Assembly (NCBI RefSeq): GCF_011043525.1
Contig: NZ_JAAKGO010000008.1
Coordinates: 160,153 to 224,152 of the forward strand
Direction: 5' to 3'
Length of the DNA: 64,000 bases
DNA from: Sphingobacterium sp. SGG-5
GTDB taxonomy: Bacteria > Bacteroidota > Bacteroidia > Sphingobacteriales > Sphingobacteriaceae
The notes under the pieces were generated by a model that saw only the letters and a program-made list of their open reading frames with translations, had not been told where the DNA came from and did not search any database. The position numbers and the translations under genes are program-made. Of this stretch, positions 42,840 to 52,320 are shown piece by piece (position 1 is the first letter of the stretch; every line of letters begins with the position of its first letter).

Positions 42840-44774
42840 ATGGCAAAAAAACAAGAAGCAGAAAAAGAGTTAGCAGCGAAAAACGCAGAGCTACAAGGTG
42901 TAGACACTAAAGTAGTGAAAGACACTGAAAAAATCGAGTCTGAAGCAGATTCAAACTTAATTGACGAAATCAAATCGAACACTTGGATTACACCAGAGGG
43001 CGATTTTGATTGGGATGCCGATGAAAAAGCGTTCGGTAACTACAGCGACGCTGAACGTGCAAAATTAGAAGAGCAGTATGCCGGTACTTTCAACCAGATT
43101 AATCAAGGTGAAATTATCGAAGGTATTGTTGTTTCAATGAACAACAAAGATGTTGTCTTGAACGTAGGCTTTAAGTCTGACGGTCTTGTAGCAAAAACGG
43201 AGTTTCGTGATTTACCTGACTTAAAAGTCGGTGACAAGGTTGACGTATTTGTCGAATCGCAAGAAGATGCAAATGGTCAATTGGTGCTTTCACGCAAACG
43301 CGCTAAAACTCAGAAATCATGGGAAGCCATCAATGATGCATTAGATAATGATGCAGTAATAGAAGGTTTTGTCAAATCTCGTACAAAAGGTGGATTAATC
43401 GTAGACATCAAGGGTGTAGAAGCTTTCTTACCGGGGTCACAGATTGATATCAAACCTATTCGTGATTATGATATCTATGTGGGCAAAACAATGGAATTTA
43501 AGGTTGTAAAAATCAACCACGAATTCAAAAACGTTGTTGTGTCGCACAAAGTGTTGATCGAAGACGATTTGGAAAACCAAAAATCAGAAATCGTTGCGAA
43601 GTTGGAAAAAGGACAAGTATTGGAAGGTACTGTCAAGAATATTACAGACTTCGGTGTATTCATTGATTTAGGTGGTGTTGACGGATTGCTTCATATTACA
43701 GATATTTCTTGGGGCCGTATCGAGCATCCGAAAGAAGTATTGTCTTTGGATGAGACGATCAATGTGGTTGTTTTAGACTTTGACGACGAGAAGAAACGTA
43801 TCGCTTTAGGATTGAAACAATTGTCAGAGCATCCTTGGGAATCTTTAGACACGTCATTGGAAGTAGGTTCTAAAGTAAAAGGTAAAGTGGTGACTGTAGC
43901 GGATTACGGAGCTTTCTTAGAAATCATTCCGGGTGTCGAAGGTCTTATCCACGTTTCTGAAATGTCTTGGTCTCAAAACCTACGTTCTCCACAAGAGTTC
44001 TTAAAAGTAGGTGACGAAATCGAAGCTCAAATTTTGACTTTGGATCGTGACGAGCGTAAGATGAGCTTAGGTGTGAAACAATTGACTCCTGACCCTTGGC
44101 AGAATATTGCAGAGCGTTATCCGATTGGATCGAAGCAAACTGCAGTTGTGAAGAATATGACCAACTTCGGCGTGTTCGTAGAACTGGAAGATGGTATCGA
44201 CGGACTGGTTCACATCTCTGACCTTTCCTGGTCGAAGAAAATCAATCACCCGAATGAATTTACCAAAGTAGGTGAAACATTAGAAGTGGTTGTGTTGGAA
44301 CTTGATGAGGAAAACCGTAAGCTTTCTTTAGGACATAAACAACTGGAAGAGAATCCTTGGGATACTTTTGAGACGATCTTTGTGGAAGGTTCTATCCACG
44401 AGGGTACCGTAATCAAAGTTGGCGACAAGGGAGATATTGTTGCTTTGCAGTATGGTGTAGAAGGTTTCTGTCCTTCGAAACACGCTGTGAAAGAAGACGG
44501 TACTTCATTGAAGGTTGACGATGTAAACGACTTCAAGATTATTGAGTTCAACAAAGAAAATAAGCGTTTGGTAATTTCTCACTCTCGTATTTGGGAAGAA
44601 GCTAAAGAAGAAGCTCGTAAAGAGGAATCAAGTTCTCGCCGGAAAGATGCTAAAGCAGCGTCAAGCGCGGTGAAGAAAGTGAAAGACTCTGTCGAGAAAT
44701 CGACTTTAGGTGACCTGGATATCCTTGCTCAATTAAAAGAGCAAATGGAAGGTGACGAGAAAAAATCGAAATAA
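42840..44774 (+). CDS. rpsA: 30S ribosomal protein S1
   Basis: 644 residues from the ATG at 42840. A TTG 42 bases upstream is in frame but lies inside the TATCTTTG promoter element, so it is rejected. After an acidic-basic N-terminal extension of about 85 residues come six S1 (OB-fold) repeats at about 90-155, 172-238, 258-326, 342-412, 428-498 and 515-580, several with the motif VDGLLHITDISW or variant; the tail is Lys/Ser-rich. S1 binds mRNA at the ribosome. The extension is usual for Bacteroidota S1 and makes it longer than E. coli S1 (557). Preceded by AAGGAG; followed by an intrinsic terminator. Confidence 0.96.
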   Translation: MAKKQEAEKELAAKNAELQGVDTKVVKDTEKIESEADSNLIDEIKSNTWITPEGDFDWDADEKAFGNYSDAERAKLEEQYAGTFNQINQGEIIEGIVVSMNNKDVVLNVGFKSDGLVAKTEFRDLPDLKVGDKVDVFVESQEDANGQLVLSRKRAKTQKSWEAINDALDNDAVIEGFVKSRTKGGLIVDIKGVEAFLPGSQIDIKPIRDYDIYVGKTMEFKVVKINHEFKNVVVSHKVLIEDDLENQKSEIVAKLEKGQVLEGTVKNITDFGVFIDLGGVDGLLHITDISWGRIEHPKEVLSLDETINVVVLDFDDEKKRIALGLKQLSEHPWESLDTSLEVGSKVKGKVVTVADYGAFLEIIPGVEGLIHVSEMSWSQNLRSPQEFLKVGDEIEAQILTLDRDERKMSLGVKQLTPDPWQNIAERYPIGSKQTAVVKNMTNFGVFVELEDGIDGLVHISDLSWSKKINHPNEFTKVGETLEVVVLELDEENRKLSLGHKQLEENPWDTFETIFVEGSIHEGTVIKVGDKGDIVALQYGVEGFCPSKHAVKEDGTSLKVDDVNDFKIIEFNKENKRLVISHSRIWEEAKEEARKEESSSRRKDAKAASSAVKKVKDSVEKSTLGDLDILAQLKEQMEGDEKKSK

Positions 44775-44798
44775 AACGTAGATCTTTTCTATAAAATA

Positions 44799-44828
44799 AA
44801 AGCCTCGATCGTTGATCGGGGCTTTTTT
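44799..44828. terminator. Terminator between rpsA and tyrS
   Basis: Stem AAGCCTCGATC/GATCGGGGCTT with one G-T pair and loop GTT, followed by a T-run on the plus strand. It closes rpsA; on the other strand the stem is followed by TTTATTTTAT, so it may also serve convergent tyrS. Confidence 0.85.
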
Positions 44829-44860
44829 AATGCATATATTTTTTTGTTTTCTGCTGGGGT

Positions 44861-46144
44861 TTATTCAACGATAAGCAAAAAGTAGTTTTTCTTACCTTTC
44901 TGGGCTACTAGGTATTTGTCATTAATCAAAAAGCTGTTGTCGATCACCTGTTCGATATCGGTGAGTTTCTCTTTGTTTAATGATACACCACCTCCTTGCA
45001 GCATTTTCTTTGCCTCACCTTTCGAAGAGAAAACTCCGGATTTTGTTGCCAGGAGATCTAAGATGTTGATGCCTTCAGTCAATTCGGTCCTATGGATACT
45101 AAACTGTGCTATGCCGTCGAATACTTCGAGCACCGATACGTGGTCCATGTCTGCCAGAAAATCCAAAGAACCATTCCCAAAGAGAAATTCAGAGGTCTTG
45201 ATCGCCATTTCGTAGTCCTTCTCGGAATGGGTGCGGATAGTGATATCCTTTGCGAGTGCCTTCTGTACCAACCGCAGATGTGGGGTGGCATCGTGTTCAG
45301 CAATAATATTGTCGATTTCTTCTTGGGGTTTTAATGTAAAAATCCGGATCCAGTTTTTGGCATCATCATCTGTGGTATTGAGCCAAAATTGATAATACTT
45401 ATAGGGTGAAGTTTTCTTTGGATCCAACCATACCGCGCCCGATTCGGTTTTACCAAATTTTTGGCCATCTGCTTTTTTTATCAATTGTGTGGTCAGCGCA
45501 AAAGCAGTCCCCTGGTCTTGTCGCCGGATCATTTCGCTGCCCGTAACGATATTTCCCCACTGATCTGATCCCCCCATTTGAATTTTGCAGTTGTGGTGTT
45601 TCCATAGATAATAGAAATCATAGCCCTGAATAAGCTGGTAGGTGAATTCGGTAAAAGACAACCCACTGTCACCTTCTAAGCGCTTTTTTACCGAATCTTT
45701 AGCCATCATATAATTGACGGTAATCAATTTACCGACGTCACGGATAAAATCCAGGAACGTAAAGTCTTTGAACCACTCGTAGTTGTTCACCATTTTGGCA
45801 TCATTTTCTCCTTCGCCAAAATTTAGAAATTTAGAGAGTTGCTTTTTTAAGCAAGCGACGTTATGCTGTAAGGTGGCTTCGTCCAGCAGGTTTCTTTCTG
45901 CAGACTTAAAAGAAGGATCTCCGATCATTCCAGTGGCACCGCCTACTAAGGCCACGGGCTTATGCCCCGCATTCTGGAAATGGATCAATGTCATGATTTG
46001 GGTTAAATGACCTACGTGTAAGGAATCGCCCGTTGGATCAAAACCGATATACCCCGAAACTTTCTCTTTATTAAGCAACTCTTCCGTACCGGGCATGATG
46101 TCTTGAAGCATGCCTCTCCAACGTAACTCTTCTACAAAGTTCAT
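44861..46144 (-). CDS. tyrS: Tyrosyl-tRNA synthetase
   Basis: 427 residues, standard bacterial TyrRS length. Class I signature HVGH (43-46), GGSDQWGNI (about 191-199) for tyrosine recognition, KFGKT (229-233) as the KMSKS loop, and a C-terminal S4 RNA-binding domain (about 360-425). It charges tRNA-Tyr. Monocistronic; convergent with rpsA across a shared terminator region. A TATCTTTG element precedes it on the minus strand. Confidence 0.97.
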   Translation of the reverse strand: MNFVEELRWRGMLQDIMPGTEELLNKEKVSGYIGFDPTGDSLHVGHLTQIMTLIHFQNAGHKPVALVGGATGMIGDPSFKSAERNLLDEATLQHNVACLKKQLSKFLNFGEGENDAKMVNNYEWFKDFTFLDFIRDVGKLITVNYMMAKDSVKKRLEGDSGLSFTEFTYQLIQGYDFYYLWKHHNCKIQMGGSDQWGNIVTGSEMIRRQDQGTAFALTTQLIKKADGQKFGKTESGAVWLDPKKTSPYKYYQFWLNTTDDDAKNWIRIFTLKPQEEIDNIIAEHDATPHLRLVQKALAKDITIRTHSEKDYEMAIKTSEFLFGNGSLDFLADMDHVSVLEVFDGIAQFSIHRTELTEGINILDLLATKSGVFSSKGEAKKMLQGGGVSLNKEKLTDIEQVIDNSFLINDKYLVAQKGKKNYFLLIVE

Positions 46145-46177
46145 AACAAGATGATTTAAAAAAATGAATTAAGATTG

Positions 46178-46185
46178 CAAAGATA
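46178..46185 (-). promoter_or_regulatory. -7 promoter element of tyrS
   Basis: TATCTTTG (TAnnTTTG) on the minus strand, 33 bases before the tyrS ATG. No clear -33 partner was seen. Confidence 0.55.
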
Positions 46186-46235
46186 AGAGATTATGATGTA
46201 TCTTACGGTATTAATTACCACATAACGTCGATGTT

Positions 46236-46910
46236 ATGAACTTTTTGTCACACTACTATTTCGAACGTTTCGCCTCCGAATCTGAACAAGTGCTGGGAGG
46301 ACTTCTTCCCGACCTGCTCCGGAACGTGGATAAGGATTATTCTTTTCAATTGAAGAAACTTGAGCATAAGTTGGATTTTCATCCCAAGGGCACTGCAATA
46401 ACGGAGGGATGGCGAAGACATATGGAGGTAGATAAGTTGTTTCATGGATCTGATTTTTTCTATACACATACCCATCATTTACGCAAACATATTGAATCTG
46501 TGGTGGAGGATTTGCCTGTGCGTGCATCCTTCCTGGCTCATATTGCATTGGAACTGCTCTTGGATCATTTGTTAATTGCGGATCATATCGTGAATGTCAC
46601 GCGTTTATATGAACATTTAGCCGCAGTAGACCGTCCCGTGGTCGGGTTGTACCTTAAGGAATTGGGAGAGGTTGATGTCGACCGTTTTTTTGTGTTTTAT
46701 GACGGCTTCCTTACATCCAAATATATATACGATTACGCAGATATAGCGAATATTCCGCATGCATTGTATAATATATGTAAGCGAGTGTGGGATTTTCAGC
46801 CTCAGCAAAAGCATGTGGATGAACTGTCGGTTCGGCTAAAGGAATATCAGATACGTTATCTTGAAAATTATCGGGAAATTTATACCTTTATTCAGGATAA
46901 AATAGAATAA
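46236..46910 (+). CDS. Acyl carrier protein phosphodiesterase (AcpH-like)
   Basis: 224 residues, helical. MNFLSHYYFERF and VLGGLLPDLLRN match the opening of AcpH, and WRRHMEVDKLFHGSDFF resembles its metal-binding HxxxD region; ALELLLDHLLI is another conserved helix. AcpH removes the phosphopantetheine arm from holo-ACP. The protein is some 30 residues longer than E. coli AcpH (193), mainly at the C-terminus, so a related activity is possible. The ATG overlaps the right arm of a short dyad CATAAC/GTTATG (46221-46238). Confidence 0.68.
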   Translation: MNFLSHYYFERFASESEQVLGGLLPDLLRNVDKDYSFQLKKLEHKLDFHPKGTAITEGWRRHMEVDKLFHGSDFFYTHTHHLRKHIESVVEDLPVRASFLAHIALELLLDHLLIADHIVNVTRLYEHLAAVDRPVVGLYLKELGEVDVDRFFVFYDGFLTSKYIYDYADIANIPHALYNICKRVWDFQPQQKHVDELSVRLKEYQIRYLENYREIYTFIQDKIE

Positions 46911-46934
46911 CACGATCACTTTTAAGCTTCATAT

Positions 46935-48623
46935 ATGAGAAATCAACTTTTCCGTAAGAAAAGTGTTGACCGCATATTGTCTGATTCCATACTTCACAGT
47001 TCAGGCCTAGCCAAAGTTCTGGGCGTTCGTGATTTGGTTTCTTTAGGGATTGCGGCGATTGTCGGGGCAGGTATATTCAGTACCATTGGATTGGCAGCTT
47101 TTAATGGAGGGCCAGCCGTTTCTATGCTATTTGTCTTCGTCGCATTTGCCTGTGTGTTTACGGCACTCTCTTATGCGCAGTTTGCCAGTACCGTTCCGGT
47201 TTCGGGAAGTGCTTATACCTATGCTTATGTTGCTTTTGGGGAGTTGTTTGCCTGGATTATCGGCTGGGCACTCGTATTGGAGTACGCCGTTTCGAATATG
47301 GTTGTCGCCATTTCCTGGTCACAGTATTTTGTATCGATGTGCGCAGGCTTTGGGTTACATATTCCCGAATGGTTGACCATGGCTCCGGGTTATGCATGGG
47401 ACGCGCATCAAAAGGTGGTGGAAGGCGGTATTGCAAGTTTGACGGGTATTGATAAAATAGCTTGGCAGGCTTATACAACAGCTCCGCGGATAGGGGATAT
47501 GCCTGTGATTTTTGACTTGCCTGCCGGTATGATTACGGTATTGGTAACTTGGTTGGTTTATATTGGAATAAAGGAATCACAGCGTGTAAGCAATATTATG
47601 GTAATGATAAAGATCGGCGTGATTATAGCTGTGATCGTAGGTGGTGTTTTTTTTGTGAAGCCGGATAACTGGACTCCTTTTGCTCCAAATGGGCTGGGTG
47701 GCGTGTTGAGCGGTGTCGCGGCGGTATTTTTTGCATTTATAGGATTTGATTCGATCTCGACTACTGCTGAAGAATGTAAAAACCCCCAAAGAGATTTGCC
47801 AAGAGCCATGATATATTGCCTGTTGATCTGTGCTGTACTCTATGTTGCTATTACGTTGGTATTGACGGGCATGGTCAATTACACGGAACTTAACGTGAAA
47901 GACCCCTTGGCTTATGTGTTTGAATATGTGGGGTTCGACTATATGGCGGGGATTGTATCCGTGACTTCTGTCATTGCGATTACAAGTGCCCTATTGGTCT
48001 TCCAGCTCGCTCAGCCCCGGATCTGGATGACCATGAGCCGTGATGGGCTCCTCTGGAAGAAATTCTCTACTATACATCCGAAGTATAAGACGCCTTCCTT
48101 CGCAACGATAATCACAGGGATTGTGGTGGCTATTCCGGCCTTATTCTTTAAGATGGACTTTTTTGTGGACTTGACGTCGGTGGGTACTTTTTTTGCCTTT
48201 ATTCTTGTTTGCGCGGGTGTTCTTTATATGGATAAAACGGGGTTGTCTGAGAAGTCTACGTTCAAGGTGCCTTATGTAAACGGGAAATATATCGTGGGAT
48301 CCGGCTTTATCGTGGGGTTAATCTTGATGTATCGCTATGGGGGGGACAGCCTTGTTACGGGACAAGCATTGGGATCTATGAAAGAACTCTTACATCAATC
48401 ACTTGTATTCATTTTCTGGGCTACGTGGGCAGTACTGAGCGTGTTGAGTTACCGGCACAATTTTTCATTACTTCCGGTAATAGGGATACTGGTGAATCTG
48501 TATTTGATGAGTGAACTGGGGGTCAGTAACTGGATTATTTTCGCGTTGTGGTTAGCCATCGGGCTACTGATCTACTTCATGTATGGTTATTCGCATTCTA
48601 AATTGCGTACAAGGCCGGATTAA
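46935..48623 (+). CDS. Amino-acid permease, APC superfamily (cationic amino-acid transporter-like)
   Basis: 562 residues with 12-14 membrane helices. GLAKVLGVRDLVSLGIAAIVGAGIFSTIG is the helix-1 signature of APC transporters; PVSGSAYTYAYVAFGELFAWIIGWALVLEY is helix 3; FFAFIGFDSISTTAEECKNPQRDLPRAM is the helix 6-7 loop typical of CAT/YfnA-like members. It imports or exchanges amino acids across the inner membrane; the substrate cannot be deduced. The last 4 bases overlap the gene on the opposite strand. Confidence 0.93.
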   Translation: MRNQLFRKKSVDRILSDSILHSSGLAKVLGVRDLVSLGIAAIVGAGIFSTIGLAAFNGGPAVSMLFVFVAFACVFTALSYAQFASTVPVSGSAYTYAYVAFGELFAWIIGWALVLEYAVSNMVVAISWSQYFVSMCAGFGLHIPEWLTMAPGYAWDAHQKVVEGGIASLTGIDKIAWQAYTTAPRIGDMPVIFDLPAGMITVLVTWLVYIGIKESQRVSNIMVMIKIGVIIAVIVGGVFFVKPDNWTPFAPNGLGGVLSGVAAVFFAFIGFDSISTTAEECKNPQRDLPRAMIYCLLICAVLYVAITLVLTGMVNYTELNVKDPLAYVFEYVGFDYMAGIVSVTSVIAITSALLVFQLAQPRIWMTMSRDGLLWKKFSTIHPKYKTPSFATIITGIVVAIPALFFKMDFFVDLTSVGTFFAFILVCAGVLYMDKTGLSEKSTFKVPYVNGKYIVGSGFIVGLILMYRYGGDSLVTGQALGSMKELLHQSLVFIFWATWAVLSVLSYRHNFSLLPVIGILVNLYLMSELGVSNWIIFALWLAIGLLIYFMYGYSHSKLRTRPD

Positions 48624-48934
48624 TCCCGCCGTATAAAGTCCCGATCTTCCTCCGACAAATGGGATGTGGAGTAGGGGTGTTGTTCCAAAGTGGTGTCCGC
48701 TTGTGCTTCAGACACATTGGGGTTACTTATGCCATATTCCTTCGGATGTTTTTTGCGCCGGCGAAATACGATGCCACCAGTGGCTACGCCGATAATAAAA
48801 AAGCTACCCAATATAATCAGTTTGGAGGTACGGATTTCCGTAAACAACCAAAATGAGCTTTCCTCTTTATTCTTGAAAAGAACAATAGCTACAAGAGCTA
48901 ATAGTATAGCGATGATGATGGTCTTTGGCTTCAT
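48620..48934 (-). CDS. Small two-helix membrane protein, unknown (LapA/DUF1049-like arrangement)
   Basis: 104 residues: membrane helix 1 (about 4-20), a short polar stretch KNKEESSFWLFTEIRTSK, membrane helix 2 (about 39-57), then RRRKKHPKEYG and an acidic hydrophilic tail (DTTLEQHPYSTSHLSEEDRDF). The topology of two helices separated by ~20 residues recalls LapA-type proteins, but I cannot assign a family. Tail-to-tail with the permease gene, overlapping by 4 bp. Nothing in context indicates a job. Confidence 0.65.
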   Translation of the reverse strand: MKPKTIIIAILLALVAIVLFKNKEESSFWLFTEIRTSKLIILGSFFIIGVATGGIVFRRRKKHPKEYGISNPNVSEAQADTTLEQHPYSTSHLSEEDRDFIRRD

Positions 48935-48962
48935 AACTTATTCCCCCACAAACATAAAGAAA

Positions 48963-48990
48963 AAAGGAGATAACATACGCTATCTCCTTT
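48963..48990 (-). terminator. Intrinsic terminator of the rpsF-rpsR-rplI operon
   Basis: Perfect 10-bp stem AAAGGAGATA/TATCTCCTTT with an 8-base loop; on the minus strand it is followed by a T-run. It starts 24 bases after the rplI stop. Confidence 0.9.
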
Positions 48991-49013
48991 ATATTTTTGT
49001 GCAGGATAAAGGT

Positions 49014-49457
49014 TTACTCTGCTACAACTTCGAATGGAACCTGAACTTTTACTTCTTTGTGTAAGTTTAGGTTTGCTACGTATTCACCAACAGTTTTTGG
49101 TTCTGTTTCAAAAGTGATACGACGGCGATCGACTTCAAAACCTTGAGCTTTCAAAGCATCAGCAATTTGAATGCTGTTAACTTTACCGAATATTTTGCCG
49201 CTCTCACCAGCTTTTGCACCGATAGAAAGTTTTACATTTTCTAACTTAGTAGCTAGTGCTGTAGCATCTTTCTTGATTTTATCTTGTTTGAACTGAGCTT
49301 GTTTGATGTTCTCTGCCAAAACCTTTTTTGCCGATGGGGTAGCTAATGTCGCAAATCCCTGAGGAATTAAGTAGTTACGGCCATAACCTGGTTTTACTAC
49401 TACGATATCATCTTTTTCGCCAAGGTGTTTAACGTCTTGTTTTAATATAACTTCCAT
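49014..49457 (-). CDS. rplI: 50S ribosomal protein L9
   Basis: 147 residues. The N-terminal domain MEVILKQDVKHLGEKDDIVVVKPGYGRNYLIPQGFA is the L9 signature; a long connecting helix and a C-terminal domain (GKIFGKVNSIQIADALKAQGFEVDRRRI) follow. It binds 23S rRNA near L1. Preceded by an unusually strong ribosome binding site for this phylum (AAGGAGG, 9 bases upstream). Third gene of the rpsF-rpsR-rplI operon, 13 bases after rpsR. Confidence 0.97.
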   Translation of the reverse strand: MEVILKQDVKHLGEKDDIVVVKPGYGRNYLIPQGFATLATPSAKKVLAENIKQAQFKQDKIKKDATALATKLENVKLSIGAKAGESGKIFGKVNSIQIADALKAQGFEVDRRRITFETEPKTVGEYVANLNLHKEVKVQVPFEVVAE

Positions 49458-49470
49458 GATCGTATCCTCC

Positions 49471-49734
49471 TTATTTTAATGAATCAGTTAGGTAAGGCAA
49501 GAGACCGATGATACGTGCACGTTTCACCGCTTGAGCCACCTTGCGTTGGAATTTCAATGATGTGCCTGTAAGACGGCGAGGAAGGATTTTTCCCTGGTCA
49601 TTTACAAACTTCAAAAGAAAGTTAGCATCTTTATAGTCGATATATTTAATACCGTTCTTTTTGAAGCGACAGTATTTTTTACGGTTGTCCTCTACTTTAG
49701 GGGCAGTTACGTATTGAATGTTATCGTTTGCCAT
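49471..49734 (-). CDS. rpsR: 30S ribosomal protein S18
   Basis: 87 residues. Core [61 protein letters not shown] is the S18 domain; the ~15-residue N-terminal extension is typical of Bacteroidota. It binds S6 on the ribosomal platform. Its ATG overlaps the last base of the rpsF stop codon (TAATG), so expression of S6 and S18 is translationally coupled, matching their stoichiometric heterodimer. Confidence 0.97.
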   Translation of the reverse strand: MANDNIQYVTAPKVEDNRKKYCRFKKNGIKYIDYKDANFLLKFVNDQGKILPRRLTGTSLKFQRKVAQAVKRARIIGLLPYLTDSLK

Positions 49735-50102
49735 TAGTTTGCTACCTCCGCGGTTTTAGGTTCTACTTTCTTGTTGAATGCACCGCTACGTTTCTTTTCG
49801 TTGTACGCTACGGCATGCTTGTCCAGCGCAACGGTCAAGAAACGCATTACACGCTCATCACGCTTGTATTCAAGCTCTAATTTTTGAATGATTTCACCTG
49901 GAGCCTTGAATTCAGTTAAGTGATAAAATCCAGTTGTTTTTTTCTGGATCGGATACGCTAATTTTCTCAAACCCCAATTGTCTTCTGCGACAATTTCGGC
50001 TCCGCCTTCAGTAAGGATACTTTTGAATTTTGCAATTGCTTCTTTCGCAATTTCCTCTGAAAGCAACGGGGTAAGAATGATTACAGATTCGTACTGTTGC
50101 AT
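49734..50102 (-). CDS. rpsF: 30S ribosomal protein S6
   Basis: 122 residues. S6 motifs: [17 protein letters not shown] at the start, [24 protein letters not shown] in the middle and [18 protein letters not shown] at the end; a variable Lys/Glu/Asn-rich tail follows. It dimerises with S18 in the small subunit. First gene of the operon, with a well-formed promoter about 50 bases upstream and a short hairpin at the start of the predicted leader. Confidence 0.97.
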   Translation of the reverse strand: MQQYESVIILTPLLSEEIAKEAIAKFKSILTEGGAEIVAEDNWGLRKLAYPIQKKTTGFYHLTEFKAPGEIIQKLELEYKRDERVMRFLTVALDKHAVAYNEKKRSGAFNKKVEPKTAEVAN

Positions 50103-50134
50103 TTTTGTGTTATAAATTTTATTTAACTAAACAA

Positions 50135-50150
50135 TTCCGCATTTACGGAA
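50135..50150 (-). promoter_or_regulatory. Leader hairpin of the rpsF operon
   Basis: TTCCG/CGGAA with a 6-base loop lies immediately downstream of the predicted start of transcription. S6-S18 complexes repress their own operon through leader hairpins in many bacteria, but the conserved motif of that element was not established here, so the role is open. Confidence 0.35.
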
Positions 50151-50153
50151 GTG

Positions 50154-50185
50154 CAAAGTTAGGTTTAAAAATTAAAAAGTCAAAA
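50154..50185 (-). promoter_or_regulatory. Promoter of rpsF-rpsR-rplI
   Basis: On the minus strand TTTTG (50185-50181), 19 bases, TAACTTTG (50161-50154): a full -33/-7 pair. Confidence 0.75.
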
Positions 50186-50281
50186 TTAAAAATGATAGAA
50201 ACTTTGGAAACAGACAAGGGAAGATATTTATTTTCATATCTCTGCAAAATGCCTTACTTTAGGTATTGCAGAACGACTGGT

Positions 50282-50842
50282 ATGAACCTGATAAATTATT
50301 TAAAACAAGAATATAAGATTGGTGAAGAACTCGAAATCTTCTTTGATTCGATTACGGAAACAAAGCAATATCAAAAGGGGGATATTATTTTTGAACCAGG
50401 GAGCTATCTCAGGCATATCTATTTTATAGAAGATGGTTTTGCTCGTATTTTTTATTTCAAGAATAAAAAAGACGTTACCCATTATTTCTTTGCTCCACAG
50501 ACGTTGAGTACCGCTGTAGAAAGCGTGATGTATCACAAGCCGAGCTACGTGGGCTTTCAGGCTCTGGCTCCATCCCGAATAACTATATTGCCGTTTGCAC
50601 CGATCAAAGAGTTGGCAGAGACCGATATCACGGTTAATCAGATTATCCAAAAAATCTTGTTGGATATGTTGATTGCCTTTTCCAAACGTTTTTATCGCAG
50701 CCAATTCGAAACAGCACATGAACGTTATCACTCGCTGATTGCCGAGAATCCCGAATTGTTTCAGCATGTGTCTTTGGGGCATATTGCGTCCTATCTGGGG
50801 ATTTCGCAACAGACGCTATCCGTGATACGCGGGATGAAGTGA
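50282..50842 (+). CDS. Crp/Fnr-family transcriptional regulator
   Basis: 186 residues from the ATG at 50282. A longer in-frame reading from 50105 runs over the rpsF promoter and adds 59 residues with no family match, so it is rejected. N-terminal cyclic-nucleotide-binding beta-roll (about 10-125, YQKGDIIFEPGSYLRHIYFIEDGFARIFYF), a linker helix, and a C-terminal helix-turn-helix (about 155-186) ending SLGHIASYLGISQQTLSVIRGM. The beta-roll lacks the full cAMP-binding motif, as in many Bacteroidota members. It lies 71 bases upstream of the tolC-hlyD-permease set on the same strand and is likely its local regulator. Confidence 0.85.
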   Translation: MNLINYLKQEYKIGEELEIFFDSITETKQYQKGDIIFEPGSYLRHIYFIEDGFARIFYFKNKKDVTHYFFAPQTLSTAVESVMYHKPSYVGFQALAPSRITILPFAPIKELAETDITVNQIIQKILLDMLIAFSKRFYRSQFETAHERYHSLIAENPELFQHVSLGHIASYLGISQQTLSVIRGMK

Positions 50843-50913
50843 TGTGCTTTTTTAAGATATCTGAAAATTTATTTGAGAGATAACCCGCAACTTTGTTCTG
50901 TTAAAAATGAAAC

Positions 50914-52317
50914 ATGTCAAAAGGTATGAAGAAGTTGTTTAGTTATTTTATCATCCTATCGGCTTTTTTGGTGGGAGGGAGCACTGGCTTGTATGCCCAG
51001 CAGCCGTTCGATGTCTTTAAGACACCTGTTCGGCAGGCTGTCGTACACAACAAATCCTTACAAAACTCGATCTTAGAGAACCAAAAGACCCTTTTAGATA
51101 AAGAGATGGTTCAAGGTAAGTTGCTGCCTACCCTTACGGCGAATGCAGGTTACGGCTATCTGCATTCGGGTTTTGATCTGGATCTGCCTACCCAACAGTT
51201 GCCTTTGACGGGGATTAACCTGTTCGAAGGATCGCAAAAAGGTACGGTTTCTACGCAGGTAGGCCTCGCCGGAGTTACAGCCAAACAAGTTATTTTTAGC
51301 GGCTTGCAGATTACCAATGGAAAGAAAGCTTTGGAACATAAAGCCAAGGCGCAGGAATTGATGACGGCGGCAGGCTACGATCAGTTGGCACAAGAAGTGA
51401 TTCTTTCCTTTGATCAATTGATGTTGCTGAGGGAGGTGGACCTACTGATCGATGATTCGGACAAGCGATTGCGCAAGGAACACCAAAAGGTAGTCAAGGC
51501 GATAGAAAATGGTTTTGCGATTCCTTACGATAGGGATAAAATCAAGCTGGCTATGTTGGAATTGGAAAGTAAAAAGGCGGAAGTGCAGAGCAATCGTGAG
51601 CTGTTGTACTATAAGCTCGAAGAGTTGACCGGATTGCCACAGCGGGAGCTGCATTCCATATCGTACGCTTTGTCTGAAATTGTATTGGACGGGGGAAAAG
51701 CGATGCAGATGAACAGAAAGGAATTGCAGGCGCTGGAGGCTTCGCAAAAAGCTTTTGAATATGTCTTGAAGAAAGAAAAAGGCGCACAGCTTCCGATACT
51801 GTTTGCTTTTGGCAATATATCGTATGTCAATGCGTTTGGTACGGGTATGACCTTGCAGGATATACCGCATATCGGAGACGTGAAGATGTCCAGCAACCAT
51901 TTGCGAGCTTTTCCCAGCTATGCCGTAGGCGTAGGGATGACATGGAATATATTCGAAGGGAAGTCGCATAAATCATCTATAGAAAAGGCTCGTTTGGATT
52001 TACAGATCAATGCCAATAAATTGGATGATACACGTGAAAAACTGTCATTACTCCAACGAAAAACCAAATCGGATTACGAACTGGCATTGAAGAAAATAGC
52101 TGTCAATCAACAACAGGTCACCATTGCCAAAAATAATATGCGATTGGCCTCCCGCCAGTTTGAAGAAGGATTGTTGGACGTGACGGAACGATTGGAAGCT
52201 GAAAATGAATACTACAAACATTCGCTCAATTATTTCAATCAGGTCTTAAACCAACGGAGTATGGCCACTGAACTATTGAAAGCAAACGGAAATCTTTATC
52301 AGACAATAATGCAATAA
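50914..52317 (+). CDS. TolC-family outer-membrane efflux protein
   Basis: 467 residues. Signal peptide about 1-28 (ending LYAQ). Two OEP repeats rich in coiled-coil helices: about 30-245 and 260-465, with NSILENQKTLLDKEMVQGKLLPTLTANAGYGY and LLDVTERLEAENEYYKHSLNYFNQVLNQR. It forms the trimeric outer-membrane channel of a tripartite pump. First gene of an efflux set; the membrane-fusion gene starts 3 bases after its stop. Confidence 0.93.
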   Translation: MSKGMKKLFSYFIILSAFLVGGSTGLYAQQPFDVFKTPVRQAVVHNKSLQNSILENQKTLLDKEMVQGKLLPTLTANAGYGYLHSGFDLDLPTQQLPLTGINLFEGSQKGTVSTQVGLAGVTAKQVIFSGLQITNGKKALEHKAKAQELMTAAGYDQLAQEVILSFDQLMLLREVDLLIDDSDKRLRKEHQKVVKAIENGFAIPYDRDKIKLAMLELESKKAEVQSNRELLYYKLEELTGLPQRELHSISYALSEIVLDGGKAMQMNRKELQALEASQKAFEYVLKKEKGAQLPILFAFGNISYVNAFGTGMTLQDIPHIGDVKMSSNHLRAFPSYAVGVGMTWNIFEGKSHKSSIEKARLDLQINANKLDDTREKLSLLQRKTKSDYELALKKIAVNQQQVTIAKNNMRLASRQFEEGLLDVTERLEAENEYYKHSLNYFNQVLNQRSMATELLKANGNLYQTIMQ

Positions 52318-52320
52318 ATC

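Noticed and set aside
50105..50281. 59-residue N-terminal extension of the Crp-type regulator
   Set aside because: It overlaps the divergent rpsF promoter and leader, has no similarity to the family, and the cNMP domain starts after the ATG at 50282.
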